64,000 bases of DNA from Halichondria panicea (Eukaryota; Porifera; Demospongiae; Suberitida; Halichondriidae). Under the pieces are notes generated by a model. The model was given only the letters and a program-made list of their open reading frames with translations, had not been told where the DNA came from and ran no database searches. The stretch is taken from NCBI RefSeq assembly GCF_963675165.1, contig NC_087385.1, positions 2,232,501 to 2,296,500 on the forward strand. The letters run 5' to 3'. Of the stretch, positions 27,301-36,263 are shown piece by piece (within the stretch, counting starts at the first letter, position 1; each line of letters opens with the position of its first letter). The position numbers and the translations under genes are program-made.

Positions 27301-30300
27301 TCCATTTTCTAGTTACATGTACGCCCTTGGTTAAGGTACACAAAAACACTGACCGCTTTTCCCAAGTCAATCCACTTCCTACTGAATCGGTACTGCACCT
27401 CTGAAGCCTCTCCACTCAGTCGGAGTTGGTAGGTGGGTCCTCCCTCCACACGACATGCTGCAGTTACCTCTGTAGCCACTCCAGAGTGACCGTAGAATGA
27501 GAATTGGACCTGCTGGGATGTGCCTGGCTCAAGCACCCCATGCAAAGGCAGGATGTCAAATATCTGTATGGAGGAAAATATTGTGTACATGTACATGTGT
27601 TGGTTAATGAACACCGCATATATAGAACAAAATCAGAAATCGTAAACACTTACAATGTAAGGAAAAGTTTATGTGGAGGGAAATACACATGTAGCACGTA
27701 ACAAACATATTTACGTACTTGCTCGATCCTGGTGGGTGTGAAGGGGTCAGCAAGTAATTCCCAGGGCTGTGGCTTGATCTCAATTATTGCACTCTTACTA
27801 CCACCGTCCAGTTCAGCTTCATCAGCAGTATCAGCATCTAGAGGTGGAGACATATCCCTGGAATGTGCTGAAGACATTGTATTTAAATTCTGAAGCTCTG
27901 GAGAGCCACGTACACCGTCTTTGACCGCAGATAAACTTTCTATGCTGTGAGAAGTAGTCGTACCGTCCGTCTTAGAGCCTGGACTGCTCTGTTGACTCCT
28001 CTTATGACTGTTACAACTTCTCAACGAAGGGGACACTGTAGAAGAATGATTACTGGGAGAGTTATCGTTATCTTGTTCCGTTGTTTCACTAGTAGCATCA
28101 AGCGATGTATCATCTTCTTGGTCACTTTGTTCATCCAGTGAGTCTGTTTCACATTCGCTCTGCATGTCCACTCCTTCGTCCAATTGACTAGGGTCCACAT
28201 GCTGTGCTGGGGGTTTCTTGAGGAAGGACCAGCTATAGGCGACATCCAGTGGGCTGTTGTTAGTCATTGTAATGTGCTGGATGCTTTCAGTGTCATTAAG
28301 GATACAGCCAAAATCCAGTTCCATAATCTCAAAGCTCAAGTTCGGGAAATGGACCTCTGATTTTAGAGCAATGCGATCCTGTAATATTGTTGTTATAAAA
28401 ATTAATGTCAAATTCAACCATTACAAAATACGGATACCATCTAGCTTAGCTATATTATTAGAAATTTGTCCAAATCATTTCCTAAGCTCCTAGAATTCTA
28501 TTCTTAGTTTAGTACTTTTTGAGTGAGTTCGGTGCATGCATACATACAATCTGTATAAACACCTTTTGTGAATGTTCTTTGTAAGCCACAGCCAAATAGG
28601 AGTCCTCTTGTCTGGAGTGTTTATCTGCACAGTACGTAGAGTCATAAAGGACTGTGATGGTGGAGTCCTGTTGGGGCTTCAAGGCCAGCTCCTGGAGAGT
28701 ACAATGCAACAAGTGTGGTGCGCAAATTAATGCCATGCATGGTCACAATGACACAAATTACCGTATAGCGCGAAATTTTTTAGGGGGTACTGTTTTCGTG
28801 GGTTAACAATCCTACACGAAAATTGCTCGTTAATTAGAATTATCTGCTATAACGTGCAAAGATGGAAGGCATGACCTGTGAGTGTTTCTGGTAAGCAGAT
28901 CAACCCACGAAATTTATTCAACGAAATGCTTTTAGAGGAAATTTAGAGGACATTTCATGAAATTTAAGTGCCTTGAAAATTTTGGACTATACGGTATTTA
29001 TGACAACAAATGCGTGTACACTAAAACATGGGGTTCTAATGGGCTGTATCGTGGGTAGATATACCTTTGAAATAGCGAAATGCTAGTACACGTACCTCTA
29101 AGAACAGAAAAATTCCCCAGATCGCAATCATAGCTACACTTCATGCATATGGATACCATGTGAAAGACCCACCACTTGTGCTCGAGGCAGTCCATCCCTG
29201 ATGATGGAGAAGGGGTACTCACAGAGGAGCAGAGAGGTCACAGGGAGGGGAGAGATGTTACGCACTCCCAAGTTTTGACTGTGATGGATCAGCTTACTTC
29301 CAGGTGGCTATAGTAAGAAGAGAGGTCAGTAAACGACATGTAAATTGTTACACGTGCATGTGGATGTATAGTTCTACAGACTGATAAATAGCTTTGTATT
29401 AAAGTGTGTACGTACGTACGTACATGTACATACAGTGCACCTATAATAATTAAAAGCTCCAACAAAGTATTGAATTGTACCTGATGCAGTTTAAAGAGCA
29501 GCTCTTGTGAGGAGAACTCCAGGAGAGGCGCCACAAAGGCGGCACGCACATCGACTGTCATGATCCTCTCTTTCAGGGGGTTCATGCCAATAATGGCATG
29601 GCATATCAGCCGCTCATTCACTACCTGAGGACTGGAGCGACAGAATTAGAGTAATAGTGAGCATGGAAAGAAAGATGAGTGCGGGTTAGCGGGTTAATTT
29701 CCACCAGCTTGAAATTTTCTGCCACCCGCTTGGAGAAAGTACTTGCACCTTGTCGATCACCCGCTTGATATTTGCAATAACCAGCTTAATATTTGGAACC
29801 CACATTTTCACCCACTTGTGCAAAATCCCCTGCTTATATTGCCATGTATAAATGCATCTTCGTAAACGCGTAGACAAAGTAACAATTAAAGCGGACGATT
29901 TTACATGTACATGTATATAGCTAGCTTACATGTCCGAGTGTCCAATAAGGGTGACCACTACTGACTGGTAGGGCTCCAGTATCCACTTGTTGGGGGTCAT
30001 CTCAAACAGAGGCTTCTTCACCTCAAGAAACTTGCTGAAGGAGTGCTGCAGAGAACAAATAAACTCTGAGTGATTGCAGACACAAATGTATATAACGTGT
30101 TTAAAACAAGGGTTAGCAATGTTAAAAGACAATGCAATCTGGTATAAGTCATACCTTGACTACCATGTCCTTCTTGTCCCTGCCCCTCTTCTCAAGCTCA
30201 GCTTTCTTTAGCTTGGCCGCAGAGAAACCCTCAGTGGACCAAGAGAGGGCTTGTACTCGTCGCCCCCTGAGAGGTAAACACAAATTTAATGGTGAGAGTT

Positions 30301-33300
30301 GATTTTAGAATATGTACTTGCATTACTTTGGATATTAACATTGTGAATCAAGCGATATTTAGCATAGAAATTGTAAAGCTACAGACAATAATTATAGCTG
30401 GTGTAGACAAGTACAGTGCGTGCCTTCAATCATCCACATGAGCATCCATAAACTACATACCTATTAGTGAGAATGAAATTGTTCTGACAGGGTCCGTTGC
30501 TGAAGTAGTGTCCGAGGTCCACACCTGGCTGGAGGGGAGGGTGACTCACGATGGTGGTCCCCTGGCCCTCGGCACTCAGAGGCACAGTGAAGCTCACTCC
30601 ATCAGACACAAGTATGGTCAGCTTGTCAGAAAACCTAGTACATCACAACAGTGAAATTTACAGTGCACACACATCATGTGCTATACAAACACAGGTGAAA
30701 TTTCCCAAGGGCACTTGCATGTAGAATGAATATCACTATAGGGAGCTCACACAATAATTATGTACACATTAAAAAAATTATTCTAAGAGAAGGACAGGTA
30801 CTCGGTTCGGTAACATACATACATGTATATAAAGATTGCTATCGCATTTTATTGCCTCACTTGAGGGAGTCATCAACTAGAGCAGTGACAGAGAGCTCCA
30901 GGGACTGGTTAGGAGGAATCACAGCAGATATCGGCTCCACTGAGAATATGGTTTTCTCACGAGCCTAAAGAAAAGAAAACAGCATACATGTACATACTAA
31001 TTAACGAAAACTAATTAATTTTAGTGTCACTATAGATCTTGCACATGCAGTAAAACGTCGCAAATCAATATGCACACATACACTGTATAATCAAACTACA
31101 CGTAATCTCCGATTTTACTTACCAGCGTGCATTCGAACTCTGCCGGTATAATGGATTCGTTTGAGAGCATGATTGTCTTGGTGATGTCACTCAACACGGG
31201 ACAAATACCCCATTCAAGTGAATCAGGCCTCACATTAATTACAGGGCCCTCTCCAATACAGCAAATGGCCACTTCCAATTGCGGATCGGTACCTCCAAGA
31301 ATATCAATGAGAGCAGTTGTTATGATCTCTCCTTGACATTGAGTCTCAATGAGTAACTCGATACTGTGTGCAGTGTGTGGTGCTATGACTCCATTGGATT
31401 GTGCCGAGGAATAGATTAATGAATTCTTGTCCACTTGTGGACACATCGAGTACTTGACAGGAAACTCAGAGTCGTTCAAGAGCTCAATATCGTGAGAGTA
31501 ACAGTGTTTGAGGAAACAGCGACCATAGTTTAGTAATGGTGTGAGTAGTTGTATCGGAGGGACAGTGGCTTTGGCATTGATAGGTAAAGAGAAGACATTT
31601 CTGCCAGCTTCTTGAATGTCCACCACCAGCATGGCAGAGTAGGCCTTGACGGAGGAGGGGGTAAAGTGAAGCTGGGAGGGTACAGAGAGTGTGAGACAGT
31701 GTGACAAATGTTCTGTAGTGTATATGTACATGATGTTAACCAAGGGAAAAAAATCGACCGACTAGATTTGAACTCAAAACTTTGGGATATACTGACAAAT
31801 TAGAAGTACATTGTACTTACCGGTGAGCTACGTACAATAGCATCCACAAAACAGCAGATAACGAAATTATGACTACACAAGGTTAAACAACAACAACCGG
31901 CACTTACCTGGATGACTTGATGGAAGTTTGGTGGTAAGGTGCCAGACTCAGGCGATATCTCAAACTCTTGGGGGTCACCGGGGTCACCAGACCCAGGTAC
32001 ATGGAGGGTAAAGGTCATGGGGATCTCTGAAGTGTTGGTCAGCACCACCTCCTTAGTTGTTTGGAAACCTGGGTTGAAAAATTACAACACAATATTTAAC
32101 TTTGGTTTTGGAACCTAGGCTAATGACATACATGTAATACCGTGCAAAGGCCTTACGGTAAGCCAAGACAGATCTATGTGAATTCTCCACTACTCACCAT
32201 ATGGCACTGTTCCAAAGTTGATCTGACTGGTGTCAAATTGGAAAGTTGGTCCGATGACCTCTCCTTGTATCTTGAGACGCAGTGGCTGGGGGGAGCCCTC
32301 GATAAACCACTGGAACTCCTCGTTGAAGCCACCCAGTTCTGACGAGGAAAATGAGATCTGAAGAGAGAAAGTGTGGGGTTTGCTGGTACCACATCTGTAC
32401 ACAGGCCTAGTGAAATGCATTAACATTTACAGACATCTGTATCGCATTCACAGCACATTTTCTGCAGTACATGGGAAAATATAAATGGGAACCGACTTGT
32501 ACCACAAATTACACAATACATGTACAGAAGCTATTGTAAACTGTAACATGATTGTGCTTGCTTATAATTATAGCTACACGTTACCTGAACAGCCTGTAGT
32601 TTTCCAGGACTCAGCACGCCATTACTGGGGGCAAAGGTGAACTTGGGCCCAAACAGAGACTCCGATGGAACAAGTGAAAACAAGGCCTCAATATCTCCTT
32701 TATTCTCAATCACCACCTCATAGGCATGAGCAGAATTGACAAACACGTTCTGAATGTCCAGAGTGTCGAATGAGAATACACAGCGTGGGCCGACACCCTC
32801 CCCTCGAATTTTGAGAGGCAGTCTAGATTCTCTGCCAGTGATGTCACAGTAGAGCACCCTCGAGTAGGAGGTGGCCTCCTCGGGTTGGAACATCACTGAA
32901 ACCTCGGCCTGAGAGTTGGGCCAAATGTCTCCTTCCTGGGGGCAGAGAGATAGTGCACAGTAAATGTAAGTGATGAACATGCATGTACATGTAGTAAACA
33001 TTTCATTATGAGTGAACTTACGATTGGGTCTAGAGTGATTGCTTCATCAGAATAGAGAAACTTCTCTTCATCCAGATACTATTATAGGAGAGGAAAATTA
33101 CATGGCAAATACAGCGATGATCAAAGCAAAGAAACTACCGAATTAAAAAGCACCATGTGTGCTCGCTCCTTGAGAGCTACTTGATGTACACATGCAGTAA
33201 CTCCAAATCATCCCTTATGACTCAGCCTACCAAACACACAGGGTCTCTGTCATGCGGACATACTGAAGTCGAACATGTGATATGCATACTCACCTTTTTC

Positions 33301-36025
33301 TTGATGTCCAGGTTCCTAGTGAGGATGGGCAGTCTATCTCTGATGAATGGGTCGTGCATGCAGCGATCAAAGAATGTTTCTTTAGACAGTGCTTCCTCCT
33401 CTGCCAGCTGACGGGCTTTGCTGTGTAGAGAGAGACCATAACGGTAGCATCCAGGCAGGCATTGCCATATAGCGGGTATGTTTCGAGGGTATAAATGTTT
33501 TCGCTGATTTTAAGCATGTACCACGAACATTTTACCCACGAATTAATATCGCATGGCATGCTGCAAAAAAGCTGCTATTCTGCGAAAACCTTTGCAACGG
33601 TCTTTTGACGAAATTTTATACCGTCAAAATATACCCGGTATACGATATAATTACTGTACTTACACTGACTGTGTCTAGCTATGAATACAATGTACAAAAC
33701 CTGCATGTGCAAAAGCAACAACACTGTACTATTGAAGTAATGCCTAGTATAGTTACCAGCAAGCTTACGGCACTCGAAAAAATGTGCACTGATTTTCAAA
33801 TTATCGTAAAGAAAGAATAATTCCTCTACATTGTCATACACATACACGGCACAGTGCACAGCATTTAAGGCTCACTCTTGTCTCCTGACATTCTCCTCCA
33901 GCTCACTGGCAAAGGCCTTCCACTGATAGTGCACCACAACATTGCTGCGATTATGCAGGACCACACTGCGCTCTGAGGACAGACCCAGGTAGGTGTTGTC
34001 CAGTGTGAGGGAGCTACGATCCAGTCGCACATTGACGTCCACCGCACTGCCATACAGCTGGGTATATACCTCCTCACCTGAAAAGAGATGAGCGGAATTT
34101 TTTAGAGTTGATCAGTGTTGTGGGGTGAGAAGGTCACACAAACATGATATGATTGAGCCATGTACTACAGAACACATTGTACCCTTAAATTTTACAGCGA
34201 CTCTTCTTGCATGTGCATTAGAACAGGGCACTGACACAGTAGAGATGCAACTACATGCATGCAGTAGTATACACTCACCAGTTTCGTAGTAGATGATTAA
34301 TTCTTTGTTATGGTCACCTAGCTTCTTAGGAGTGAATTCCACACTGACTTGCATGCAGGCACCCACTGCCAATGTGGAGGTGGTAGGAGTCACAGAGAAA
34401 GGCCTACATACAATGAGTGTTTCTATGTAATTCAAGCACTGCACAAAATCCATAGCATAGCTGGAAGGCAGTATCGCTCAGAAAGGTCAAATGGGGGATC
34501 AACTAAGAAAATGTACACGTGTAAGAACAAAAAAAACGGAGAGGTACTACCCTGGGGGGGGGGGGGGGGTAATAACTGTAAGATTTAACACACACAAATC
34601 CATCAAAGGGCTGGGTAGACTCACAGCTCTGTTTTCAAGTTGAATTTCCCCTCACGGTTTCCCACATTTCTCACAAGAACAGTATTAGTAGAAGCATACT
34701 ACAATGGGGACATTATGAAGGCAACAGTATACTTACAATTCCACCAAAAAACACCGTTATACAGAAAATGTCCATTCTATGTGCACATACATGTACCTTG
34801 ACTGGAGCTGCAGAGAATTTTACATCATCTGGGAAATCCAACAGGGCTCTGGCACCGATGGCTTGAACTGGAACTATAAATTTCTCTCTCTCAGTCACAA
34901 ACACTAGCTCCTGAATGTAATCCTACATGTAGGAGGGCAAATGGCTTACATGTAGGTCCTGTATGTGCGTTTTGTTGCGCCATTGCGCCAGGAATGTACA
35001 ATAGTTAGGTTGTTCATGGGAAGAGAAATCTACACACAACCTACAGTATGGCTGGGAATGTACAGTGTGTATGAGAACAATATGTATTTTAGAGGTAATG
35101 CAATAAACTATTCACCTTGTTTTCATCTGGTGTGAAGGTGATTTGGTATGTGATCTCCATACCAGGAGCAACTTTACTACCAGCCAGTTTCTGACAAGTC
35201 ACAGTGAAATATGGGGACTCATCATAAGTCACTTTGATATGACGGGCTACTCTGTCCAGGTTTCTAAGTTGGAGTGGGAAGACATAGGTCTTGCGGGGCT
35301 CGAATTGTTGAAAGAACACCTCTGAGGGGTAGGGCTGAAACAGTGCTTGGTCCACATCTAGACTCACATCCTATACCACAAAAGAATGGATGATCTCAAA
35401 CAACAATTGATTATCAATAAAATTACCCGTGAAACATAAAGTATATACTAAATTGGCTTAAGTTCAGCAAGAGTTTGGGTTCTGTTTAGGTTCTGTTTGG
35501 TTTGCTAGGGATATTATTCAACAGTCGTTCACAATGCACATTACAACCTTTTGATGAGATGAGGTTCCAATGTCCAGTAGCTCTACAATCTTTGGTGGAT
35601 ACATCTCTCGAGTGTTGGCGAGTTTCTCTTCAGTGGATTGTTTCATCTCAAACAAAAAATTTGATGGAGTTCTCTGAAGAGAGAATTATTATTATGTTAG
35701 ATCTAGCGTTATGTTAGATCTAGCGTGCTATCTACATATTTTGTTGAGCCCTACCCCTAATTCTAAGCGCCAGTAATAATATCATTCAAAAATTTATTTG
35801 CCGCTCAAATAAAAAGGACATGGCGTTTCTATTAGAGTGGCACTGTGATAAGAAGAAAGACGGTATGTACTGTGCTTAGTGGTGTAATTTAGTTTGCTAA
35901 AAGCTCACCTTAGCTTTGATTGCAGGACCATTTATCATTTTGGTGACCTTAATGGACGACTTTGCATTTTTTGAAGTAGCAGGACCACTGATTGTGGATT
36001 CTCCAACAGCTGCTTGATAAGACAT
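3416..36025 (-). CDS. HYDIN: HYDIN, ciliary central-apparatus protein, complete gene of 51 coding exons
   Basis: HYDIN is a giant axonemal protein of the C2b projection of the central pair, needed for ciliary beating. Coding exons (5' to 3' on the minus strand): 36025-35909, 35673-35548, 35370-35116, 34922-34797, 34698-34625, 34403-34279, 34077-33876, 33420-33294, 33078-33022, 32935-32585, 32357-32198, 32068-31908, 31671-31123, 30964-30861, 30634-30461, 30266-30155, 30045-29930, 29631-29481, 29307-29176, 28691-28563, 28378-27719, 27563-27354, 27033-26564, 26361-26097, 25882-25731, 25486-25303, 25054-24812, 24650-22582, 22309-22007, 21339-21154, 20960-20841, 20676-20517, 20212-19638, 19348-19183, 18984-18617, 18253-17833, 17466-16746, 16546-15769, 15559-15341, 15028-14896, 14674-14509, 14451-14304, 13997-13553, 13388-13219, 11536-11062, 10718-10473, 10329-10144, 6094-5570, 5403-5173, 4699-4475, 3916-3416. 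The sum is 15,069 nt with consistent phases (5,022 aa plus stop); human HYDIN is about 5,120 aa. Weakest borders: the donors of exons 19 and 30, both chosen by phase. Confidence 0.96.
4236..4444. mobile_element. TACCGTATAGCG-family inverted-repeat element, copy in HYDIN intron 50
   Basis: About 209 bp bounded by TACCGTATAGCGGGTAA at the left and its near-exact inverse (TTACCCGCTATACGGTA) at the right. Inside are TTTCGTGGGG and its inverse. No coding capacity. It is one of at least eleven related copies in the window and looks like a non-autonomous MITE. Confidence 0.8.
6371..6890. repeat. Two direct copies of a ~160-bp unit in HYDIN intron 47
   Basis: The segment beginning GGCCTCCACTCGTTATATTA at about 6371 recurs at about 6724. 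Both continue through TTGCACAAGGGA, GTTGCGTCAATAGGTG, CCACAAAAAATAAA and GCCTCAACT. The copies differ by small indels, so the duplication is not recent. No coding potential seen. Confidence 0.75.
7632..8313 (-). CDS. Degenerate REXO/DEDDh-exonuclease-like protein, copy 1, nested in a HYDIN intron
   Basis: ATG at 8313. The protein starts MAMANKPDHRYIGLEVKCV and follows the plan of REXO1/REX4-type DEDDh 3'-5' exonucleases: VKP, PLTGLKEGDL, VKKLLGPHVILVGQGFNMDI, then an HEAD stretch. The metal-binding DxE of motif I (usually ALDCEM) reads GLEVKC, and the motif III region reads NPVKGAIATM, so the catalytic set looks incomplete. Exon 1 probably ends at 7878 (AAAG|GTAAAT). An in-frame continuation requires a 46-nt intron to GTAAAAG|GTGCC, which drops part of the segment preserved in copy 2. 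Without splicing, a TGA truncates it at 149 aa. The Cys-rich end (TCFCGAPHIDTM) matches copy 2. Same strand as its host gene; function unknown, possibly a pseudogene. Confidence 0.62.
8854..9583 (-). CDS. Degenerate REXO/DEDDh-exonuclease-like protein, copy 2, nested in a HYDIN intron
   Basis: Two exons, 9583-9142 and 9068-8854, joined GAAG|gtagga...acgtag|GTTTT, give an in-frame 218-aa product. It starts MAAQSDQRYIALDVKCVATG and has the same exonuclease-like plan as copy 1: AVKPEAPIVSYLTPLSGVRE, VKALLGPDVILVGQGLVKDI, HEANTLL, and a C-terminus of MGGRRCTCGAPRF. Motif I keeps Asp (ALDVK) but its Glu position is Lys; motif II Asp is present (VKDIEWL); the motif III His/Asp region reads NPVKEAI. 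It is therefore probably a pseudonuclease or an RNA-binding derivative, which is inference. It is intact and about 60% similar to copy 1, so the duplication is old enough for divergence while the frame is kept. Confidence 0.72.
10969..11000. repeat. Fragment of the 58-bp foldback element family
   Basis: The stretch GCAACAGTGACGGCTTGCGA (10974 onward) continuing into GTCT is identical to one arm of the perfect palindrome at 40325-40382. The matching opposite arm is absent here, so this is a degenerate or half copy in the HYDIN intron between exons 45 and 46. Confidence 0.65.
11855..12760. mobile_element. CCCGAGGGC-type repeat with internal minisatellite in HYDIN intron 44
   Basis: Most of the 1.7-kb intron is repetitive. 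Its left part carries paired ATATTGCACT/AGTGCAATAT and CCGAGGGC motifs (11880-11995). Its right part carries repeated AGTGCAATATGACTTT and ends GCAACGGGATATAA (to about 12759), roughly inverse to TTTATATCCCGAGGGCATAG near 11980. The same vocabulary recurs at 46240-46690 and 50231-50853, so this is a dispersed family. No transposase is visible. Confidence 0.55.
12181..12300 (+). repeat. 30-31 bp minisatellite, four units (AACAGCCCCACCCC core)
   Basis: Units begin at about 12181, 12211, 12241 and 12272, each carrying AACAGCCCCACCCC followed by an ACTGCTGCAAAG-like spacer. The period is near a multiple of three, so an open frame (12136-12483, + strand, antisense to HYDIN) repeats AAKQPHP three times. 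I do not treat that frame as a proven gene. Confidence 0.8.
14040..14194. mobile_element. TACCGTATAGCG-family element, degenerate copy in HYDIN intron 42
   Basis: Right end is clear (CCTCGAAATTTTACACTATAACGGTA, shown in parts: AAGTGCCTCGAAATTTT then ACTATAACGGTA). The left end is decayed (GTTTTCGAGGATTAGCAATCC). The interior matches the copies at 28759 and 48264 (AGAGGAAATT, AATTAAGTGCC). Confidence 0.6.
17531..17731. mobile_element. TACCGTATAGCG-family element in HYDIN intron 36
   Basis: 201 bp from TACCGTATAGCGGGTTATTT to AAATAACCAGCTATATGGTA, with internal TTTCGAGG and CCTCGAAA paired in inverse order. It is non-coding and sits wholly within the intron between exons 36 and 37. Confidence 0.78.
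18385..18530. mobile_element. TACCGTATAGCG-family element, decayed copy in HYDIN intron 35
   Basis: Weak left end (ACTGTAAAGTAGCAAGTAATT) and clearer right end (AAATTTACCCACTATACAGT). Shares the interior GAAATTTGCG/CGCGAAAT vocabulary with better copies. Confidence 0.5.
21424..21877. mobile_element. Longer TACCGTATAGCG-family element (454 bp) in HYDIN intron 29
   Basis: Bounded by TACCGTATAGCGGGTATTAT and its inverse ending AAATATACCCGCTATACGGTA (given in two overlapping halves: AAATATACCCGC, CGCTATACGGTA). It is about twice the length of the other copies. The interior includes AGGATTTCGCGGATTTTATTTTCG-like sequence (partial: AGGATTTCGCGGATTTTATT) and a 73-codon minus-strand open frame (21661-21440) that overlaps the terminus and is probably fortuitous. 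Confidence 0.75.
22007..22309 (-). CDS. HYDIN: HYDIN exon 29: Pro/Ser/Lys-rich linker
   Basis: A 101-codon low-complexity exon (EEAPKSPPEPIEEPP, KKSPQKTSRKKS, SPSPSPSQF) between the P-loop/coiled-coil exon and the next conserved module (LVRFRWVVPPSGE). Acceptor after CCCCTCATAG and donor CAA|GTGAGT keep frame on both sides. It is probably disordered; the Ser-Pro pairs are possible phosphorylation sites. Confidence 0.85.
22582..24650 (-). CDS. HYDIN: HYDIN exon 28: adenylate-kinase-like P-loop domain and charged coiled coil
   Basis: This is the longest exon (690 codons, protein residues about 1,845-2,533). It contains IIVHGPPSSGRTTQAKRIA followed by YGATVLVMDEVIIEAI, the layout of the adenylate-kinase/P-loop region known inside HYDIN. 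The Walker A stretch (24177-24200) reads GPPSSGRT, so the usual lysine is arginine here. It is followed by a strongly charged helix (EEIQQLQEENLQKELLQIEK and onward through repeated KEEQKRREMELREEEMRR-type sequence), a probable coiled coil of about 110 residues. A Gly/Pro/Lys-rich linker and EEREGLG-type tail close the exon. Antisense reading frames over the coiled coil are Ser/Phe-rich shadows. Confidence 0.93.
27719..28378 (-). CDS. HYDIN: HYDIN exon 21: conserved HFPNLSF module plus acidic Ser-rich linker
   Basis: The 220-codon exon starts with the conserved HYDIN signature VHFPNLSFEIMELDFGCILND and an NNSPLDVAYSWSF beta-module edge. It then runs into about 120 residues of low-complexity Ser/Asp/Glu/Gln sequence (SECETDSLDEQSDQEDD and following), and ends with PWELLADPFTPTRIEQ. 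The acidic insert looks unstructured and is probably lineage-variable. It is likely a flexible tether between beta modules, and this role is inferred. Confidence 0.9.
28563..36025 (-). CDS. HYDIN: HYDIN N-terminal block (exons 1-20): MSP/ASH-type beta domains
   Basis: Start MSYQAAVGESTISG is the first ATG of an exon whose donor phase fits exon 2. The N-terminus then tracks animal HYDIN closely: LANTREMYPPKIVELLDIGT, LDVDQALFQPYPSEVFFQ, VTEREKFIVPVQAIGARALL, RPLPVS-like and YETGE motifs, LYCDITGRESRLPLKIRGEG, VLTNTSEIPMTFTLHVPG, LSNESIIPAEFECTL and GTTIVSHPPLQPGVDLGHYF. These are repeated immunoglobulin-like MSP/ASH modules, the PapD-like fold shared by centrosomal and ciliary proteins. About 1,116 residues are encoded. 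Introns are mostly 100-400 bp. The intron between exons 8 and 9 lacks transposons, while the one between exons 7 and 8 (33421-33875) carries an inverted-repeat element. Confidence 0.95.
28759..28996. mobile_element. TACCGTATAGCG-family element in HYDIN intron 19
   Basis: 238 bp from TACCGTATAGCGCGAAATTT to TTTTGGACTATACGGTA. The interior (GGCATGACCTG, AAATGCTTTTAGAGG, AAGTGCCTTGAAAA) aligns with the copy at 48264-48491. Confidence 0.78.
33473..33646. mobile_element. TACCGTATAGCG-family element in HYDIN intron 7
   Basis: About 174 bp from CCATATAGCGGGTATGTTTC to AAAATATACCCGGTATACGAT. The inverted termini are degraded but recognisable, with TTTCGAGGGTATAAAT inside the left end. Confidence 0.65.
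34551..34569. repeat. Poly-G tract in HYDIN intron 5
   Basis: A run of about 16 consecutive G after CCCTG. It could form a G-quadruplex or simply be an error-prone homopolymer in assembly. A mirror poly-C run of about 16 occurs at about 37022-37038. Confidence 0.7.
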
Positions 36026-36263
36026 CTCTTGCAAGTATCGGCAGAAGCTCAGAACCTTTAGCTACATAAGATATGACAAAATCTCTCTTCTCTCATCTTC
36101 TAATTAAGATCAAAAGTTACTATGGTAACGATTTCATTGCAAACCAAAGAGTTAAATTATGGTTGTCGCGTGACGTGACCACCATGCTGCTAAAGCAGTG
36201 AAGTTCAAAGGTCGAAAACAAAGGCTTTTTGGCTTTCTTGGTCTGAGTCAAGTTGCTCACAGG
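36026..36263. promoter_or_regulatory. Shared bidirectional promoter region of HYDIN and SS18
   Basis: Only 238 bp separate the two divergent start codons. The interval holds an RFX-type palindrome at 36116-36129 and a CRE-like core in GTCGCGTGACGTGACC (36165-36180). On the SS18 side a five-codon upstream frame (ATG at 36184, TGA at 36199-36201) would lie in the leader if transcription starts before it. No TATA box is evident. Confidence 0.6.
36116..36129. promoter_or_regulatory. RFX X-box-like palindrome upstream of HYDIN
   Basis: GTTACTATGGTAAC has half-sites GTTAC and GTAAC in inverted order and matches the RFX X-box consensus GTNRCC-(0-3)-RGYAAC at every position but one. It lies about 90-100 bp upstream of the HYDIN ATG, the usual position for X-boxes of ciliary genes. 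The site identity is read directly; its use by RFX is inferred. Confidence 0.7.
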
